A program made the translations under genes and the position numbers. A stretch of DNA of 64,000 bases from Acinetobacter dispersus (GTDB lineage: Bacteria > Pseudomonadota > Gammaproteobacteria > Pseudomonadales > Moraxellaceae), in contig NZ_CP041970.1 of the NCBI RefSeq assembly GCF_009884975.1, positions 1,240,001-1,304,000 on the forward strand, in the 5' to 3' direction. Below, in pieces: positions 25,070 to 34,391 of the stretch (positions are counted from its first letter, which is position 1; the number at the start of each line of letters is the position of its first letter). The notes under the pieces are model-generated. The model saw only the letters and a program-made list of their open reading frames with translations. It had not been told where the DNA came from and did no database searches.

Positions 25070-26119
25070 CTGTCACCGCAGCTTCAGCAAAGGTGGCCAT
25101 TTGGTTATGCAACACGCAAGCCAGTTGCAGCATCGACAATGCAGCTCCTGCACCACTGCCTTCACCAAGACGCAAATTCATATTTAAAATGGGCTGAGCC
25201 TCTAAGGCTTTTAGCACGCGCTGATGGCCATATTCAGCCGATTGATGTCCAAACAGCATCCATTCGCGACTGTGGGGTTGAATGCGTACCGCACATAAAG
25301 CGGCAACTGAGCTAATAAAACCATCCACCACGACTGGCAAACCAAGTTGTGCACAGCGGATATAAGCGCCGGTCATTGCAGCAATTTCCAAACCACCAAC
25401 CGCAGCCAAGATTTTTAAAGCATCGTCAGCAACATCTGCTTGATGTCGTTTCACTGCTTGATCAATAACAGAGACCTTGTGTTGCAGCTGTTGATTATTA
25501 ATTCCTGTCCCCACACCCGTCAGTTGTGCGGCACCTTCATTCAACAATAAACAAGCCAGTGCTGAAGCTGAACAGGTATTGCCTATCCCCATTTCACCAG
25601 CAATAAAAATATCGGCAGCTTGAGCTTTGGCACGATCAACACTGTCTTTACCCAGTTGTAAAGCCGCCAAGCATTCCTGTTCGGTCATTGCAGCTTGTTG
25701 GGCAAAATTGGCTGTACCTGCACGAATGCAATGGCGCTCAACCCCTACATAATCATAGACCTCACCCACTGTTCCGCAATCCACCACTTGTAAATGTGCA
25801 TGATGATGTTTGGCAATGACACTAATGGCTGCACCGCCTGAGGCGAAATTTTGCAGCATTTGACGGGTCACGGCTTGCGGATAAGCCGAAATATTTTCTG
25901 CAACCACCCCATGATCGCCTGCAAAATGGTAATCCAAGGTTGTTGAATCTGAGGATGTACTGTGCCCTGTAAGCTCGCCAATTGAATGGCTAGCTGCTCA
26001 AGTTTCCCCAAAGCCCCTGTAGGTTTGGTCAATTGCAGTTGACGTTGTTCAGCTTGTTGTTTGGCATCTAAATCTGGTTGTTGTACTGCAGCTAAAAACC
26101 ATTGTGCTTGTTCAGTCAT
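25050..26119 (-). pseudogene. cobT: cobT interrupted by a -1 frameshift in an A/T run
   Basis: CobT transfers phosphoribosyl from nicotinate mononucleotide to 5,6-dimethylbenzimidazole. The N-terminal part (MTEQAQWFLAAVQ, LTKPTGALGKLEQLAIQLASLQ) reads in one frame from 26119 and loses homology at 25926. The rest (FAGDHGVVAENISAYPQAVT, and GEGSGAGAALSML with the likely catalytic Glu) reads in another frame down to 25050. The break lies at four A on the plus strand (25923-25926). One additional A would restore a continuous WITIFAGDHGVV. The start at 26119 overlaps the cobU stop. Either a real inactivating or phase-variable deletion, or a sequencing error in a homopolymer. Confidence 0.88.
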
Positions 26120-26120
26120 G

Positions 26121-26639
26121 TTATTTCTCATCTTTTAAAATCATTGGAAAGCCTGCTACACAAAACATGACTTTATTGGCAAGTTGCCCTAAGGTCTGAT
26201 GCAAACGCCCTGCTTCATCCACAAAACGACGACTGATTTCTCCCATCGGTACCACTCCAAGCCCAGTTTCATTACTGACCAGAATAATTTGAGACTGCAG
26301 TTGCGGTAAGACCTCGAATAGTTTTTGCATCTGTTGTTGCTGTAAGGCTGGGTCTTCAGCCAATAACAGATTAGTCAGCCACAAGGTTAAGCAATCAACC
26401 AAAATCAGCTGATCGGCTTGATCGCATTGCAATAGTCGATCTGCCAAATAAATCGGTTCTTCAATCACTTGCCAATGAGCTGGACGTTGCTGTTGATGAT
26501 GGGCAATCCGCTGCTGCATTTCTGCATCTAAGGCCTGCGCCGTTGCAATATAAATGACCGATAAACCTGCCTCTTTGGCAGTTTGTTCTGCCAAACGACT
26601 TTTACCTGAGCGCGCCCCACCTAAAATCAGTTGCAACAT
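26121..26639 (-). CDS. cobU: Adenosylcobinamide kinase / guanylyltransferase
   Basis: A 172-residue bifunctional enzyme that phosphorylates adenosylcobinamide and adds GMP. The P-loop GGARSGKS is at residues 7-14. VIYIATAQALDAEMQQRI carries the region of the catalytic His, and LILVDCLTLWLTNLL and LVSNETGLGVVP are family blocks. The length is normal. It lies in a tight minus-strand run: the 2H phosphoesterase stops 2 bases before its start and cobT overlaps its end. Confidence 0.95.
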   Translation of the reverse strand: MLQLILGGARSGKSRLAEQTAKEAGLSVIYIATAQALDAEMQQRIAHHQQQRPAHWQVIEEPIYLADRLLQCDQADQLILVDCLTLWLTNLLLAEDPALQQQQMQKLFEVLPQLQSQIILVSNETGLGVVPMGEISRRFVDEAGRLHQTLGQLANKVMFCVAGFPMILKDEK

Positions 26640-26641
26640 AT

Positions 26642-27265
26642 CTAACCTAGTTCAATTTGCTGATAAGGATACAGTAATCCTTGTAAAATCTGTGCCTTAT
26701 AATAGCCAAAAGTCAGTTTTTTGACCTGAATCTTTATGGTTCTTGGCGGAAGTTGTTGTATCCGCTGCAATACCCTATCACTCGGCCAAGCTTCACCATA
26801 CAAACCTAAAGTAATGTGCGGACAATATTCAAGTGCTGCAATCTCTTCTGAAATATAGGCAAATTGCTGACGAATTTGTGCTAGTACACCCTGCTGATCT
26901 TTAATGTGTAGGAACAAAGCACTACTAAAGCTATCGATGTGCGTGATTTCAAGCTCAAAAGGTTTGAGCTGTAATGCTTCAATTAGCTTGATCTGCTGCT
27001 GTAATTGTTGAATCTGAAAATCATCGTCGAATTGCTTAACAACAGGCTGCAAGAAACCACAAACAAATAAAGTAATGTGATATTGGCGTTGCTGTGCAGG
27101 AAGTAATAGATCTGAAAATTGTGTCTGGATTTCATCTAAATATTGAATCAATTCAGGTTTATCAATTTCAATATACCAAAGCCCATAATCTGAGCGACCC
27201 TTATGCCATTCAGGATAATCGCGTATTTTGGTCGCAATCAATTGGGTCTCTGCTTGTAATAACAC
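26642..27265 (-). CDS. 2H phosphoesterase, 2'-5' RNA ligase family
   Basis: A 207-residue protein with two HxT motifs, YHITLFVCG (middle) and PHITLGLYG (C-terminal half), which make the 2H phosphoesterase active site. Family members open or seal 2',3'-cyclic phosphate or 2'-5' RNA linkages, but many act on nucleotide-derived cyclic phosphates. It begins with GTG and runs directly into cobU (gap of 2 bases), so it is co-transcribed with the cobalamin genes. A role in processing a cyclic phosphate during cobamide salvage is conceivable but purely inferred. Confidence 0.8.
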   Translation of the reverse strand: MLLQAETQLIATKIRDYPEWHKGRSDYGLWYIEIDKPELIQYLDEIQTQFSDLLLPAQQRQYHITLFVCGFLQPVVKQFDDDFQIQQLQQQIKLIEALQLKPFELEITHIDSFSSALFLHIKDQQGVLAQIRQQFAYISEEIAALEYCPHITLGLYGEAWPSDRVLQRIQQLPPRTIKIQVKKLTFGYYKAQILQGLLYPYQQIELG

Positions 27266-27349
27266 AACTTCAGCATTCTGTTTAACGTTGTGTTATTCAA
27301 ACATAAACCCAGATAGAAGTTAAGGTACTTTCACTGTGATCATTGCCAC

Positions 27350-29473
27350 TTATGCAGTTAGAGGTTTCAATTCCTCCAACTGTGACATGAATGCATTATC
27401 ATTGAGTTCCGCCTGAATTCCGTGATAGAGCTGGTTTAATAAGGCTTTCTTCTGATTTTCAGTGATGTCCATATGCTCAATATTGGTCTGGACATGTTTT
27501 ACAATCTTAATCTCGTCCAGCTCAAGCATTTTCAGCGCATAGGCATAGCCATAAATTGCACCTTGCATTAACTTCTGGTAAGGAAGTTGTTGCTGCACAT
27601 GAGATTCTAAACTGCCTAAAACACGCTCATTCAGATTTAGTTTTCTAAGCGGATCACGAGCCACACGCTCACATGGATCTTTATAGGCGGCTCGGCAAGA
27701 ATGCATAAAACTTTCCGCTATACGGTCCAGTTCTTTCGCTTGGTTGGGAATCATATTGGCCAAACCCAATTTAACCTCATTGACCACCTGCTCTGCATAT
27801 TTCATGATTTTTGGATCGGCCATAGCGATACCAATGGTTTCATGTCCAAGTGCACTGGCATACCACGCCAACATGGCATGACAGCCATTCCATAGCCGAT
27901 TTTTAATGATTTGAATCTCAGAAATTTGATCAACTAAAATCATCTGACGCATTTTGCTCAACAATGGACTGCGATTTTCCACGTAAATCGGCATATCCAT
28001 TTCACTATGGAATAGGATCAAGTCCATATTTTGTAGGAATTGCCCTGTTTGGAACTGCCCACGCATGTCTTCTAAACAGTAAGTGATCTGCTGTTCTTGC
28101 TTTTCAGTCAGAGCGGTTTCCTCTGAAAGTTCAATCGTTTCTGGATTGAGATCATTTTGATATTGTTTAAATAAATTGTGCTTGATATTGAGCTGACGAT
28201 ATAAGGCCTGATCCGTCAGTTTTGACACCATTCGATTGACCACGGTATCGCAAAAATAATGTTCACTTAAAATATGTTCTGCAATATCTTCATCCGTCAT
28301 GGAAAGTAAGGCTTCACGGATATGTTTTAAGACCAAATACTTTGCGCACACTTTATTCAGAATAATTAAAAAGGTAATGGGCTCATTATTGTCTGCATCT
28401 GCTGACATAAAACGGGCCAATAGTCCCTTCGCAATCGTTTTCGCCTCGGACTCAATTGCCTGTTCTGGCAAACATAGTGCAATCAGGCTAGATTGCGTAT
28501 ACATCTCTAACATCTGCTGTTCATTGTCAGCATCAACCACAGTGAGATTATCAATACGCTCATCATATGAAGACTGGCCATATCGGATACTATAGCTGCC
28601 AAAACTATTCACTGATTCCAAATAAAGACGATTTCGGGTTGATGCCAGAATCCGTTTTGGGCGTGTGTAACCATCCCAATAAGACAGAATCTGTGCTACG
28701 TATCCCCCACCAATGGCACCAAAGCCATGGATCCCAACAGTCAATTGATTGACACTTTGCGGAAATAATTCTTGTAATTGTGGCATGCCCATTTCAGGAA
28801 TATATTGATCCAAAGCATTCAGGCACTCATACATGTCCTGATAGTAAAAATTTGCTTTAGAGAGCATATGATCATTGGGTTCTTTAATATCTTTGAATAA
28901 AATCGTGATACCGCCAGCATCATAGGCTGAACAAATCCCGTTTTCCGAATCTTCAAACATTAGACATTGTTGCGGTTGTAAATTTAGTTTTTGTGCCGCT
29001 TTTAAAAAGATTTCTGGATGCGGTTTACCTTTTTCAACTTCATCCCCACAAACCAACAAATCAAAAAATTTATAAACATTGGCATTAATTAGATATTCTT
29101 CTGCAATTGCTCGACGACTTGAGGTCGCAACTGCCATTTTTAGACCAGACTTTCTTAAACGTTCTAAAACTTGAACCAAACCTTTTTTAATCGGGACACC
29201 ATTTTTACGTACTGACTCCAATTCCACTTCATCCGCACGTTTGCGAATGGCAGCATAAGGAACATCCATCCCATAAAACTTTTGTGCCAGCTGCTCCGAT
29301 GCTTTGGCACTTAAGCCGAGACACTGCATCAAATATTCATCTGAAAATTCCTGTCCAATCAGCTCTTTTGATGCCTGTTTCAATGTCTGAAAGCGTAAGC
29401 GCTCGGTATCAAACATTGTTCCATCCATGTCAAAAAGTGCTCCTTGAACAGGATAATCATGAAAAATAAGCAT
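27350..29473 (-). CDS. mtlD: Bifunctional mannitol-1-phosphate dehydrogenase/phosphatase
   Basis: A 707-residue fusion. The N-terminal HAD phosphatase has GALFDMDGTMFDTE (nucleophile Asp15, Asp17), VATSSRRAIAEE and LMFEDSENGICSA. A linker leads to a polyol dehydrogenase with GFGAIGGGYVAQ near residue 250. This fusion is the Acinetobacter MtlD type, which reduces fructose-6-phosphate to mannitol-1-phosphate and then dephosphorylates it to mannitol, a compatible solute made under salt stress. The frame opens at 29548, but the Met at 29473 follows GGAG. No PTS or mtl transport genes are near, which fits synthesis rather than uptake. Salt induction would be expected from the family. Confidence 0.93.
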   Translation of the reverse strand: MLIFHDYPVQGALFDMDGTMFDTERLRFQTLKQASKELIGQEFSDEYLMQCLGLSAKASEQLAQKFYGMDVPYAAIRKRADEVELESVRKNGVPIKKGLVQVLERLRKSGLKMAVATSSRRAIAEEYLINANVYKFFDLLVCGDEVEKGKPHPEIFLKAAQKLNLQPQQCLMFEDSENGICSAYDAGGITILFKDIKEPNDHMLSKANFYYQDMYECLNALDQYIPEMGMPQLQELFPQSVNQLTVGIHGFGAIGGGYVAQILSYWDGYTRPKRILASTRNRLYLESVNSFGSYSIRYGQSSYDERIDNLTVVDADNEQQMLEMYTQSSLIALCLPEQAIESEAKTIAKGLLARFMSADADNNEPITFLIILNKVCAKYLVLKHIREALLSMTDEDIAEHILSEHYFCDTVVNRMVSKLTDQALYRQLNIKHNLFKQYQNDLNPETIELSEETALTEKQEQQITYCLEDMRGQFQTGQFLQNMDLILFHSEMDMPIYVENRSPLLSKMRQMILVDQISEIQIIKNRLWNGCHAMLAWYASALGHETIGIAMADPKIMKYAEQVVNEVKLGLANMIPNQAKELDRIAESFMHSCRAAYKDPCERVARDPLRKLNLNERVLGSLESHVQQQLPYQKLMQGAIYGYAYALKMLELDEIKIVKHVQTNIEHMDITENQKKALLNQLYHGIQAELNDNAFMSQLEELKPLTA

Positions 29474-29797
29474 CTTTACTCCTTTATCTATCTTGTTATG
29501 ACGTTTTATAGGGTACATAAAAAATCCCGTTAAAATCCAAAACGTCAATAAATGAAATAAATTTGACTAAAAAACAACCTTAAATTATTTATTTCAGCCT
29601 ATAGTTTACTAAATTTGTAAAGATTACTTGCATCCCCAATAAAACAGTGATTGTTTTTCATCCAATATCTATTTGTAAAATGCAATCTACCTGAGTAATC
29701 ATCAATCATAAAATAGATAGATAAAGTGGAAAAGTATAATATTTTTAATGAATTATCAAAATCCAATTGCATATCAGCGATTGGCTACATCAGAATT
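29474..29797. other. Intergenic region upstream of mtlD
   Basis: AT-rich stretch between mtlD and the MFS gene. It must hold the mtlD promoter, but no clear operator or hairpin stands out apart from the terminator at its right end. Confidence 0.4.
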
Positions 29798-29820
29798 TAA
29801 AAAGCCGCAGAATGCGGCCT
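29798..29820 (-). terminator. Terminator of the AAHS transporter gene
   Basis: GCCGCA / TGCGGC stem (29804-29809 / 29813-29818) with a U-tract on the minus strand, directly after the MFS stop. Confidence 0.82.
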
Positions 29821-29826
29821 CAACAT

Positions 29827-31137
29827 TCAAACTTCTACCCTATATTTTGCCTGAATCAGCAACATCAGAATCACACATAGTGATGGAATTGCCGCAATCA
29901 CAAATAAATGTGTGATGACCAGAGATTTAGCCAGATATCCGCCAAATAACGGTCCGATCACTGAACCCAAACGTGCAATGCCAATACTCCAGCCCACACC
30001 TGTTGTACGCAATGAAACTGGGTAATAACTTGCAGATAGCGCATTAATCGCAGGCTGCCCACCGACAATAGCGAAGCCAGCAATAAAGATAACCACAAAC
30101 AGCAAAGTAATATGACTGACTGAATAACCAATCAAGGCAACGCTTACGGCAGCCACCATAAAGACTGGCACTAAAACCTTATAAAAACCAATCTTGTCAA
30201 TTTTTAAACCCATCACAATACTGCCGATAGTACCGCCTAACTGTAAGGTTGAGCCAACCATCAGCGCCTGATTCAAAGAAAGACCTGACTCTTTCGATAA
30301 GGTCGGTAACCAGTTGGCAAGAAAATATAGACTGATCATATTTAGAATACTGATCACCCAGATCGAATAGGTAAAAAAAGCACGCTTATTTTTAAATAAC
30401 TCCAAAGGCGACTTTTTGATTTTAGGGCCTGCGTTGCCGATTATTTTTGTTGCTGCATTGAGTTGTAATGCAGGATAAAATTTATTCAACCAGAATATAA
30501 TTGTTTTCTCATTTTTTTTATTTTCATCTAAAAAATATAGAGATTCTGGCAACTTAAACAGCATAATAAAAAAAATGATTAAAGGAATGATGCCCCCAAA
30601 ATAGAAAATAGCCTGCCATCCACCTATAGGTGTAAGTAAAGCTGAGATAGCACCTCCCAACATGGCGCCGACGGTATAGCCACAAGAAATTACCATCATG
30701 GTCAAAATGCGATATTTATTGGGTACAATTTCAGAGCTATAGGCCATAGCATTCGGCATGATTCCGCCTAAGAAAATGCCCGTGATAAAACGTATGACAG
30801 CAAGCTGTTCAATATCTGCGACATGCGGTGTCCATAACATCAACACAGAGAAAACCAGCGTAGAAATCAATAAGATCGGACGGCGACCAAAGCGATCTGA
30901 GAGTGAACTTAAGACAAAGGATCCAACAAACAATCCAAACAGACTGGCGCTAAACACCACACCCAACATGGTTTTTTCGACACCCCATGCTTCTATAATC
31001 ATTGGGGCTGCATACGCCATGGCCTGAATATCATAGCCATCCATGATCATCAGTAATAAGCAGGTAAATAGGATAAATTTTTGATACGGCCCTACACGTT
31101 GCTGGTCAATCAAATCATTTAATGCAACTTCTTTCAT
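29827..31137 (-). CDS. MFS transporter, aromatic acid:H+ symporter (AAHS) type
   Basis: A 436-residue, 12-helix inner-membrane transporter. The motif MDGYDIQAMAYAAP in helix 1 and SDRFGRRPILL in the loop between helices 2 and 3 are those of the PcaK/VanK/BenK/MucK group, which import benzoate, hydroxybenzoates or muconate with protons. The start has GGAGAAGGAA. No catabolic gene is adjacent, so the substrate is open, although pobA and paa genes occur 18-33 kb away. It has its own terminator. Confidence 0.88.
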   Translation of the reverse strand: MKEVALNDLIDQQRVGPYQKFILFTCLLLMIMDGYDIQAMAYAAPMIIEAWGVEKTMLGVVFSASLFGLFVGSFVLSSLSDRFGRRPILLISTLVFSVLMLWTPHVADIEQLAVIRFITGIFLGGIMPNAMAYSSEIVPNKYRILTMMVISCGYTVGAMLGGAISALLTPIGGWQAIFYFGGIIPLIIFFIMLFKLPESLYFLDENKKNEKTIIFWLNKFYPALQLNAATKIIGNAGPKIKKSPLELFKNKRAFFTYSIWVISILNMISLYFLANWLPTLSKESGLSLNQALMVGSTLQLGGTIGSIVMGLKIDKIGFYKVLVPVFMVAAVSVALIGYSVSHITLLFVVIFIAGFAIVGGQPAINALSASYYPVSLRTTGVGWSIGIARLGSVIGPLFGGYLAKSLVITHLFVIAAIPSLCVILMLLIQAKYRVEV

Positions 31138-31313
31138 GGTGATTCCTTCTCCATGTTGCTTAGATATTATTTACAACCTATTATTACTTAATTCGTAATT
31201 CAATTATATTATTCGTAAATTAAACTTATAACAATATCTTATTTTGTTACTGCAAACACTTTTTAATACTACACATCAATATATTATTTATTTTTAAAGT
31301 GAAGCATTCTCAA

Positions 31314-31344
31314 TAAAAAAACCTCAACACACGTTGAGGTTTAT
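31314..31344 (-). terminator. Terminator of bfnL
   Basis: ACCTCAAC / GTTGAGGT stem (31321-31328 / 31333-31340) with seven A to its left (U-tract on the minus strand). Confidence 0.88.
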
Positions 31345-31369
31345 ATTGCATTTAAGTCTGTAATTCTGT

Positions 31370-32008
31370 TTAAGTCAGGCTTAAATCTTGAGACTGTTGC
31401 TGAATACGCTGTTGTTGCGAAGCACTATAATATTCACCAAACTTGTCGTAGAACGTTTCTCTAAAACAGTAATACAGCATTGCTGTTTTTTCCGGCATCG
31501 GAATTAAACGCTGGCTTTCGTAACAAAGATCAGCCACCACTGCTGCATAAGGTTTTACGGTATGGTCTGGCTCACCTACAATTTTTTTCGCTTCAGAATT
31601 TTCAAAAATATAAAAGCTTAATAATCGGATGGTGGGTCTTAAAAAACCTTTACCAAAAACTGATTTATCCCCAAAAAGTAAATGCCAGCCCAAGTCATTA
31701 TCATCACCTTCATAATAACGACCTAAACGATCACGTTTGCCTTCATAAATTTCGGTATACCCAACATCTTTGCCATCTACACCTACAATAAGTAAACGTT
31801 GATGGTCATCTGCCAACATTTTGTCAAAATAAACTTGTAGATCGAGTTCTGATTTATTTAATTGCCACTGTGGAATGACATGTGGTTCATGCATCCATTG
31901 GTGTAACAAAGGAATATCTTGAGGATATTGTACTTGGCGTAAGTAATATTGAGTGCCGTCTTCATAATATTCAAAATAATCTGGGAGTTTTTGTGACAAT
32001 GTAAGCAT
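31370..32008 (-). CDS. bfnL: Siderophore acyl/acetyltransferase (GNAT)
   Basis: A 212-residue GNAT enzyme of the RhbD/IucB/AlcB type that acylates N-hydroxylated amines during hydroxamate siderophore assembly. Typical blocks are LLHQWMHEPHVIPQW at the N-terminus, NDLGWHLLFGDKSVFGKGF and KIVGEPDHTVKPY. In the baumannoferrin-type pathway it would attach the fatty acyl group to the hydroxylated diamine. It has its own start region with a very good Fur-box match at 32038-32056, plus its own terminator, so it is a separate iron-regulated unit next to the main operon. Confidence 0.87.
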   Translation of the reverse strand: MLTLSQKLPDYFEYYEDGTQYYLRQVQYPQDIPLLHQWMHEPHVIPQWQLNKSELDLQVYFDKMLADDHQRLLIVGVDGKDVGYTEIYEGKRDRLGRYYEGDDNDLGWHLLFGDKSVFGKGFLRPTIRLLSFYIFENSEAKKIVGEPDHTVKPYAAVVADLCYESQRLIPMPEKTAMLYYCFRETFYDKFGEYYSASQQQRIQQQSQDLSLT

Positions 32009-32037
32009 TTAGGAGGTCCTTGCTCTAGGTTTTAGAT

Positions 32038-32056
32038 GATAATGATAATCAATTTT
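32038..32056. promoter_or_regulatory. Fur box upstream of bfnL
   Basis: 16 of 19 positions agree with GATAATGATAATCATTATC. It lies 30 bases before the bfnL start, where Fur-Fe(II) would block transcription. Confidence 0.82.
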
Positions 32057-32143
32057 ATTAAAACAGGAAGCATTCTTTTTCTTGTTTTTTGTTAATGAAT
32101 CGCATCTAACAAAATCGCGAACAGCCATTAAATAATCTAAAAT

Positions 32144-32476
32144 TTAACTGCCAGCCACGGTAAAAATTAAGGCAGCGAGCATTGCACCGCACCAGATCTG
32201 TACAAAGTATTTTCTTAACAGATAGAAACCCAAGACCTGTAAAAAGAAAGCGGCTGGCAAAATGACAAATAACCAGCTTAGCGGGCCAACAGAACTGCCC
32301 TCATGCCAGTAATTCAATCCAAAAGAGCATGCTAAGAATATAAGGGCAGAAAAGGATAATAGCTTTCTACGAGCAGTATTTAGCCAAGCATATTGCAGTT
32401 GTTTCTGTCCATATTGACTGAGCATACAAGCTTGTATAAATGCGGAAAAGGCCCAGAAGAGCGCGGCAAAACTCAT
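32144..32476 (-). CDS. bfnK: DUF3325 membrane protein of the siderophore locus
   Basis: A 110-residue protein with three or four hydrophobic segments, starting MSFAALFWAFSAFIQACML. The start overlaps the stop of the PepSY gene by 4 bases (ATGA), the same coupling as in the orphan trio at 10.9-13.0 kb. The frame continues upstream to 32554, but that would sit inside bfnJ. DUF3325 proteins have no proven activity; association with siderophore receptors and PepSY proteins suggests a helper role in iron release at the inner membrane. Confidence 0.8.
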   Translation of the reverse strand: MSFAALFWAFSAFIQACMLSQYGQKQLQYAWLNTARRKLLSFSALIFLACSFGLNYWHEGSSVGPLSWLFVILPAAFFLQVLGFYLLRKYFVQIWCGAMLAALIFTVAGS

Positions 32477-33999
32477 TTTGGAGCCCCTGCAGGCTGATAC
32501 TGAGACAGATAAAAATGAATTGCCCCGATATAAAGCATGCCAATCAATAAACATGAGAGATCAACTCCTGCCAGCGACCAGCGTGAATGGGTGATGCTCT
32601 GCCACAAAGACGCCTCAGGCACCATCACAAAACTACTCAGAGGGATCAAGAATAGAACCGCAACGGTCGCTGTCAGTAAAAGTATTACAGTAGCTCGGGT
32701 ACTCAATACCAGACTGATCAGCAAACTCAACAGCCATGTGAGATAAAACACTGAGACTTCATAACTCCCCCTTGGTTCAAATGCTGCAGGTAACAGTCGC
32801 CCTGCCAATAAGTAACTGGCACAGGCAAGAGGCAACCCTAGGAAAGTAAAACAGTTGAGATGCTGTATTAGCTTGTAGCTGAAACGATACTGCTCCTTAA
32901 GCCTTTTTTTCTGCCATAGCAATGCGCCTGCGGCCAACATGACACAACCGACCACCCCCATAATCGCCAAGATAAAACGTATCCAATTCGATGCAAAATA
33001 CCCCAGATGAATACCATATGAAGATGATGCCAACTGTGCGATCGCACTGAGATTTCGAGGTTGAGCCAATAGTTCAACCGTATTAGCAGAAAAAATATAC
33101 TGGGGTGTATTTAAGGTAATAATGTTTTTATAGTTATATTCAAACGTAATCATCGCCTCGGCTGTATTCGGTTTCTGCACTTCAAATTTATCTAAGATCG
33201 CCCCTGATTCGGTCGTCTCTGGTATTTTTTTAATAAAACTTTCAATAGGTTGCATGATTGCTGCTGAAGATTGTGATTGCTTTGGCTTTGCCAACTCCAG
33301 AAATTGCATTTCATTATAAAATTGCGGAATTCCAGCTTTACCATACTGTTGTGATAAACCCCAAGGTAAAACCAGATAAAATAGAATCAATAAGCCTGTA
33401 AAAGCCATCATCAAATAAAAAGGAAAAGTAATCACGCCCGTAATATGATGCAAATCAAGTAAAGATCTCTGGCCCTTAAAAGCCCTAAACACAAAAAACT
33501 CTTTTATAATTTTTTTATGGGTGATTACGCCAGTGATTAAACTAATCAATAAGATTAGAGAGACTATTGCAACAATAGAACTACCTATCTTGCTTGGCAG
33601 TGGATACAGGGTATAGTGCAGCTTAAAGAAGAAATCCCCTGCTAAGGTGTTTCGAACAGGTTCTAGTAATTTCCCTGTGTTTGGATCTTGCAGCTTTTGA
33701 TACTTACCATCCTGATCTTGCCACTCCAACACGTTGACTGGCATACGTTCATTCGCTACCGTCACACGCCAGCGTTTCGCATCAGGAGCAGTTTGCTTTA
33801 AATAATTAAAAGCTATTTGCGCTGAGTGTTGGGTTGAGGGGATTTTTTCAGTTTGGCTAAGTACTTCAGGTTGAGCCCAAACATTAATTTCTGTCCGAAA
33901 ATAAGCGATTGAACCTGTTAAGAAAATAAAAAAGATGACCCACAACACGATAATGCCAAACCAGCTATGTAAAATGGCTTGGATTTGACGAAAATTCAT
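32473..33999 (-). CDS. bfnJ: PepSY-associated TM protein of the siderophore locus
   Basis: A 508-residue inner-membrane protein with an N-terminal helix (FRQIQAILHSWFGIIVLWVIFF), ITHKKIIKEFFVFRAFKGQRS and LDLHHITGVITFPFYL, and a histidine-bearing SSYGIHLGYFAS. It is clearly a paralogue of the gene at 11209-12762. The helix histidines suggest a haem-containing reductase for ferric siderophore in the periplasm or inner membrane. It lies 1 base after the DUF3649 gene stop and overlaps bfnK, so all three are one translation unit. Confidence 0.85.
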   Translation of the reverse strand: MNFRQIQAILHSWFGIIVLWVIFFIFLTGSIAYFRTEINVWAQPEVLSQTEKIPSTQHSAQIAFNYLKQTAPDAKRWRVTVANERMPVNVLEWQDQDGKYQKLQDPNTGKLLEPVRNTLAGDFFFKLHYTLYPLPSKIGSSIVAIVSLILLISLITGVITHKKIIKEFFVFRAFKGQRSLLDLHHITGVITFPFYLMMAFTGLLILFYLVLPWGLSQQYGKAGIPQFYNEMQFLELAKPKQSQSSAAIMQPIESFIKKIPETTESGAILDKFEVQKPNTAEAMITFEYNYKNIITLNTPQYIFSANTVELLAQPRNLSAIAQLASSSYGIHLGYFASNWIRFILAIMGVVGCVMLAAGALLWQKKRLKEQYRFSYKLIQHLNCFTFLGLPLACASYLLAGRLLPAAFEPRGSYEVSVFYLTWLLSLLISLVLSTRATVILLLTATVAVLFLIPLSSFVMVPEASLWQSITHSRWSLAGVDLSCLLIGMLYIGAIHFYLSQYQPAGAPK

Positions 34000-34000
34000 T

Positions 34001-34294
34001 TTAAGTCACTCCCCATACGTTGAGTAACCAATAGCCTGCAAGTAAGCATATACCGACAATATTTATTGTCCAAAACCACCGTTTAGAAATGATTGCACTC
34101 GTAAAAACAACGTAGAAGATAAAAAAGATAAAACTAATAAAAACGGCAAGATAAACATTTTCAGCTTTGGGAAAAGGCAACCATTCAGCCAAAACCAGAC
34201 TCAGCCATGCGCTATAACAATAGGCTGCAAAACAGATAAAAAACACTCTGCGATAAGTAAAGTTAAATTTTTCTTGTTTTTCTAACTGACCCAT
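34001..34294 (-). CDS. bfnI: DUF3649 membrane protein of the siderophore locus
   Basis: A 97-residue protein with three hydrophobic segments and the paralogue-conserved motif KAENVYLAVFISFIFFIF. AGGG lies 8 bases before the ATG at 34294; a GTG at 34303 is also possible but too close to it. It opens the DUF3649-PepSY-DUF3325 trio directly after the TonB receptor gene, and a long intercistronic hairpin lies between them. Confidence 0.8.
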   Translation of the reverse strand: MGQLEKQEKFNFTYRRVFFICFAAYCYSAWLSLVLAEWLPFPKAENVYLAVFISFIFFIFYVVFTSAIISKRWFWTINIVGICLLAGYWLLNVWGVT

Positions 34295-34329
34295 CGGTTT
34301 CACCCTAAATATCGAAAGCTCATATAGAA

Positions 34330-34369
34330 AGGAAGAAATATCTTTTTTAAATTATAAATATTTCTTCCT
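34330..34369. other. Intercistronic 12-bp hairpin between bfnH and bfnI
   Basis: AGGAAGAAATAT (34330-34341) pairs perfectly with 34358-34369 around a 16-base loop. There is no clean U-tract on the minus strand, so partial termination or mRNA-end protection of the receptor transcript is more likely than full termination. Confidence 0.55.
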
Positions 34370-34391
34370 CGTTTACATTAGCAGCTAAATA

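Noticed and set aside
24884..25315. Long open frame on the plus strand opposite cobT/cobC
   Set aside because: No family features or ribosome site, and it is fully covered by coding sequence on the other strand.
25050..25937. A separate gene starting at TTG/Met within cobT
   Set aside because: It lacks the CobT N-terminus, which is found intact in the other frame immediately upstream, and the junction lies at a homopolymer. A broken single gene explains both pieces.
27266..27349. Cobalamin riboswitch ahead of the cob genes
   Set aside because: The gap is only 84 bases and shows no B12-box or the required long leader.
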